Shown here piece after piece: positions 7,053-8,058 of a DNA stretch of 8,058 nt; position 1 is the stretch's first letter, and each line of letters begins with the position of its first letter. The stretch lies in assembly GCA_024639625.1 (NCBI GenBank), contig JAHEIA010000131.1, positions 1 through 8,058 of the forward strand. The letters are read 5' to 3'. The position numbers and the translations under genes were made by a program. The notes beneath the pieces were generated by a model, which made no database searches, was not told the DNA's origin, and saw only the letters and a program-made list of their open reading frames with translations. Source of the DNA: Chromatiales bacterium. Its GTDB lineage: Bacteria; Pseudomonadota; Gammaproteobacteria; Chromatiales; Chromatiaceae.

Positions 7053-7092
7053 TCGGCACTTATTAATTCTCTAATTCCACCTTGCCGACGGT

Positions 7093-7130
7093 CTTGCTTG
7101 GTGCAAAAATAGCAAGCGGGACAGGCCCGC
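7093..7130. repeat. Two adjacent short inverted repeats in the gshB-pilG region
   Basis: CTTGCT (7093-7098) pairs with AGCAAG (7111-7116) across 12 bases. GCGGG (7116-7120) pairs with CCCGC (7126-7130) across five. They share one base and could not both form completely as RNA, but either could be a DNA dyad. Function is unknown. Confidence 0.25.
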
Positions 7131-7151
7131 GCAATAACCGATGGCGTGAAA

Positions 7152-7179
7152 TTGGAAACTTGTTACACCTTCTTACATT
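7152..7179 (+). promoter_or_regulatory. Possible sigma-70 promoter for gshB
   Basis: TTGGAA (7152-7157) and TACATT (7174-7179) each match the consensus -35 and -10 at four of six positions and are separated by 16 bases. Transcription would start near 7186 and give a leader of about 125 bases that includes the GTTGCGC dyad. The match is modest and unverified. Confidence 0.3.
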
Positions 7180-7254
7180 TCGCCAGCAATTCCCTGCAAA
7201 CAAAAGACTACCTCCGACCGCACGAAATCTCCGTCCCGGTTGCTGAATAGACGG

Positions 7255-7279
7255 GTTGCGCGGAGAATGTCGGCGCAAC
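7255..7279. repeat. 7-bp dyad upstream of gshB
   Basis: GTTGCGC (7255-7261) and GCGCAAC (7273-7279) are perfect inverted copies separated by 11 bases. As RNA the stem extends to nine pairs with one G-U. It ends 32 bases before the gshB GTG, so it could act as an operator or as a leader stem-loop affecting translation. No T-run follows. Confidence 0.35.
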
Positions 7280-7311
7280 TCACTAGATAACAGAACAGGT
7301 TCGTTTAAACC

Positions 7312-8058
7312 GTGACGCAGTCATCACCGACCGTCTCTCTCGGCGTGGTCATGGATCCGATTCATTCGATCAAACCGCGCAAAGACAGCTCCCTCGCCAT
7401 GTTGTTGGAGGCACAGAGGCGCGGCTGGCACCTGCAGTACATGGAGTGCGGCGATCTTTTCGTTCAGGCCGCGCAGACCCACGCCTATGCGCGACCGCTG
7501 AGGGTATTCGATGACCCAGGACATTGGTTTGAATTAGGTGAAGAATCGGTCTTGCCCCTGGGCGACCTGCAAGTCGTGCTGATGCGCAAGGACCCGCCCT
7601 TCGACGTCGAGTATCTTTACGCGACCTACATCCTGGAACAAGCGGAACTCGCGGGTTGTCTGGTCGTCAATCGCCCGCGCAGCCTACGTGACGCCAATGA
7701 AAAATTGTTCTGCCTGCATTTTCCGGAATGCATGCCACCCACCCTGGTTACCCGGCGCAGCACGGCGATCCGATCCTTCCTTGCTGCCCAGCGGGACATT
7801 ATTCTGAAACCTCTCGGCGGCATGGGTGGAGTATCGGTGTTCCTCGTACGATCGAATGATCCCAACATCAGCGTCATCATCGAAACCCTAACCGATCACG
7901 GGAATCGTTTTATCATGGCGCAACGCTTCATCCCTGAGATCGCAGCGGGAGACAAACGGATCCTGATGGTGAATGGAGAACCCATACCCTATGCTTTAGC
8001 CAGGATCCCAGCGCCGGGGGAAACCCGCGGCAACCTCGCGGCAGGGGGAAGCGGATAC
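7312..8058 (+). CDS. gshB: Glutathione synthetase, N-terminal 249 residues, 3' end cut by window edge
   Basis: ATP-grasp ligase that joins gamma-glutamylcysteine to glycine in the second step of glutathione synthesis, in the cytoplasm. The open frame from GTG 7312 reaches the window end without a stop. An in-frame TAA lies two codons upstream, so no longer form is possible. Family motifs appear in order: GVVMDPIHSIKPRKDSS (11-27), LLEAQRRG (31-38), LMRKDPPFDVEY (90-101), ATP-binding ILKPLGGMGG (164-173), and ARIPAPGETRGNLAAGG (230-246). Compared with the E. coli enzyme of about 316 residues, the N-terminus carries about six extra residues (MTQSSPTVSL before GVVMDP), and roughly 70 C-terminal residues are missing beyond the edge. 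The ribosome binding site is weak (ACAGG, more than ten bases upstream). gshB beside pilG is a conserved neighbour pair with no known functional link. Confidence 0.95.
   Translation, partial: MTQSSPTVSLGVVMDPIHSIKPRKDSSLAMLLEAQRRGWHLQYMECGDLFVQAAQTHAYARPLRVFDDPGHWFELGEESVLPLGDLQVVLMRKDPPFDVEYLYATYILEQAELAGCLVVNRPRSLRDANEKLFCLHFPECMPPTLVTRRSTAIRSFLAAQRDIILKPLGGMGGVSVFLVRSNDPNISVIIETLTDHGNRFIMAQRFIPEIAAGDKRILMVNGEPIPYALARIPAPGETRGNLAAGGSGY

Larger units (their letters stand above)
6808..7311. other. Divergent intergenic region between pilG and gshB
   Basis: These 504 bases hold no gene I can support. Reading frames here are short, begin with weak codons and show no recognisable domains. The part next to pilG (6808-7020) is GC-rich with several short palindromes: CGATATCG at 6834-6841, CGCGACTCGCG at 6845-6855 and CGGCTGCAGCCG at 6865-6876. 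The middle (7041-7078) is distinctly AT-rich and is the likeliest promoter zone for pilG. The part next to gshB carries a possible sigma-70 promoter and a 7-bp dyad. Both genes therefore probably have their own promoters and untranslated leaders here. Confidence 0.7.

Noticed and set aside
7063..7278. 71-codon minus-strand frame in the gshB-pilG region
   Set aside because: It has an Arg-rich composition, no recognisable motif, no ribosome binding site I could identify and no conserved context. It overlaps the likely gshB promoter region.
7303..7310. GTTTAAAC palindrome just before gshB
   Set aside because: An 8-bp AT-rich palindrome is expected by chance and it overlaps an in-frame stop; no functional role is indicated.

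Overview
This window is a chromosomal type IV pilus chemosensory locus (the Pil-Chp system) from a gammaproteobacterium with a moderately GC-rich genome. The order is gshB, then pilG, pilH, pilI, pilJ and chpA running the other way. It matches the arrangement known from Pseudomonas aeruginosa and relatives, and the proteins resemble the Pseudomonas ones closely in length and motifs. I cannot place the organism below class: free-living Gammaproteobacteria of Pseudomonas, Chromatiales or Xanthomonadales type would all fit. No transposase, phage gene, integrase, CRISPR array, tRNA or rRNA is visible, so this is a core rather than an accessory region.

Layout. On the minus strand, reading from right to left: pilG (6807-6403), a CheY-like response regulator; pilH (6197-5835), a second CheY-like regulator; pilI (5797-5258), a CheW-like adaptor; pilJ (5096-3045), the membrane chemoreceptor; and chpA (2886 to beyond position 1), the giant CheA-like hybrid kinase, of which only the N-terminal 962 codons are present. 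On the plus strand, gshB (glutathione synthetase) starts at 7312 and runs off the right edge after 249 codons. The 504-base divergent region 6808-7311 separates gshB from pilG and carries AT-rich promoter-like sequence and several short dyads, but no convincing gene.

How the genes work together. In characterised systems PilJ senses a stimulus at the cell pole, PilI couples it to ChpA, and ChpA autophosphorylates and passes phosphate to PilG and PilH. These control pilus extension and retraction, twitching motility and, in Pseudomonas, cAMP synthesis. All three steps (receptor, adaptor/kinase, output regulators) are present with their key residues.

Points that differ from the textbook locus. 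No pilK (CheR-type methyltransferase) lies between pilJ and chpA. The genes are separated by gaps of 205, 37, 161 and 158 bases instead of being tightly packed, and three of these gaps hold dyads or direct repeats. pilG, pilI and gshB all appear to start with GTG. I did not find a previously undescribed system; the remaining candidates are small regulatory structures in the intergenic gaps.
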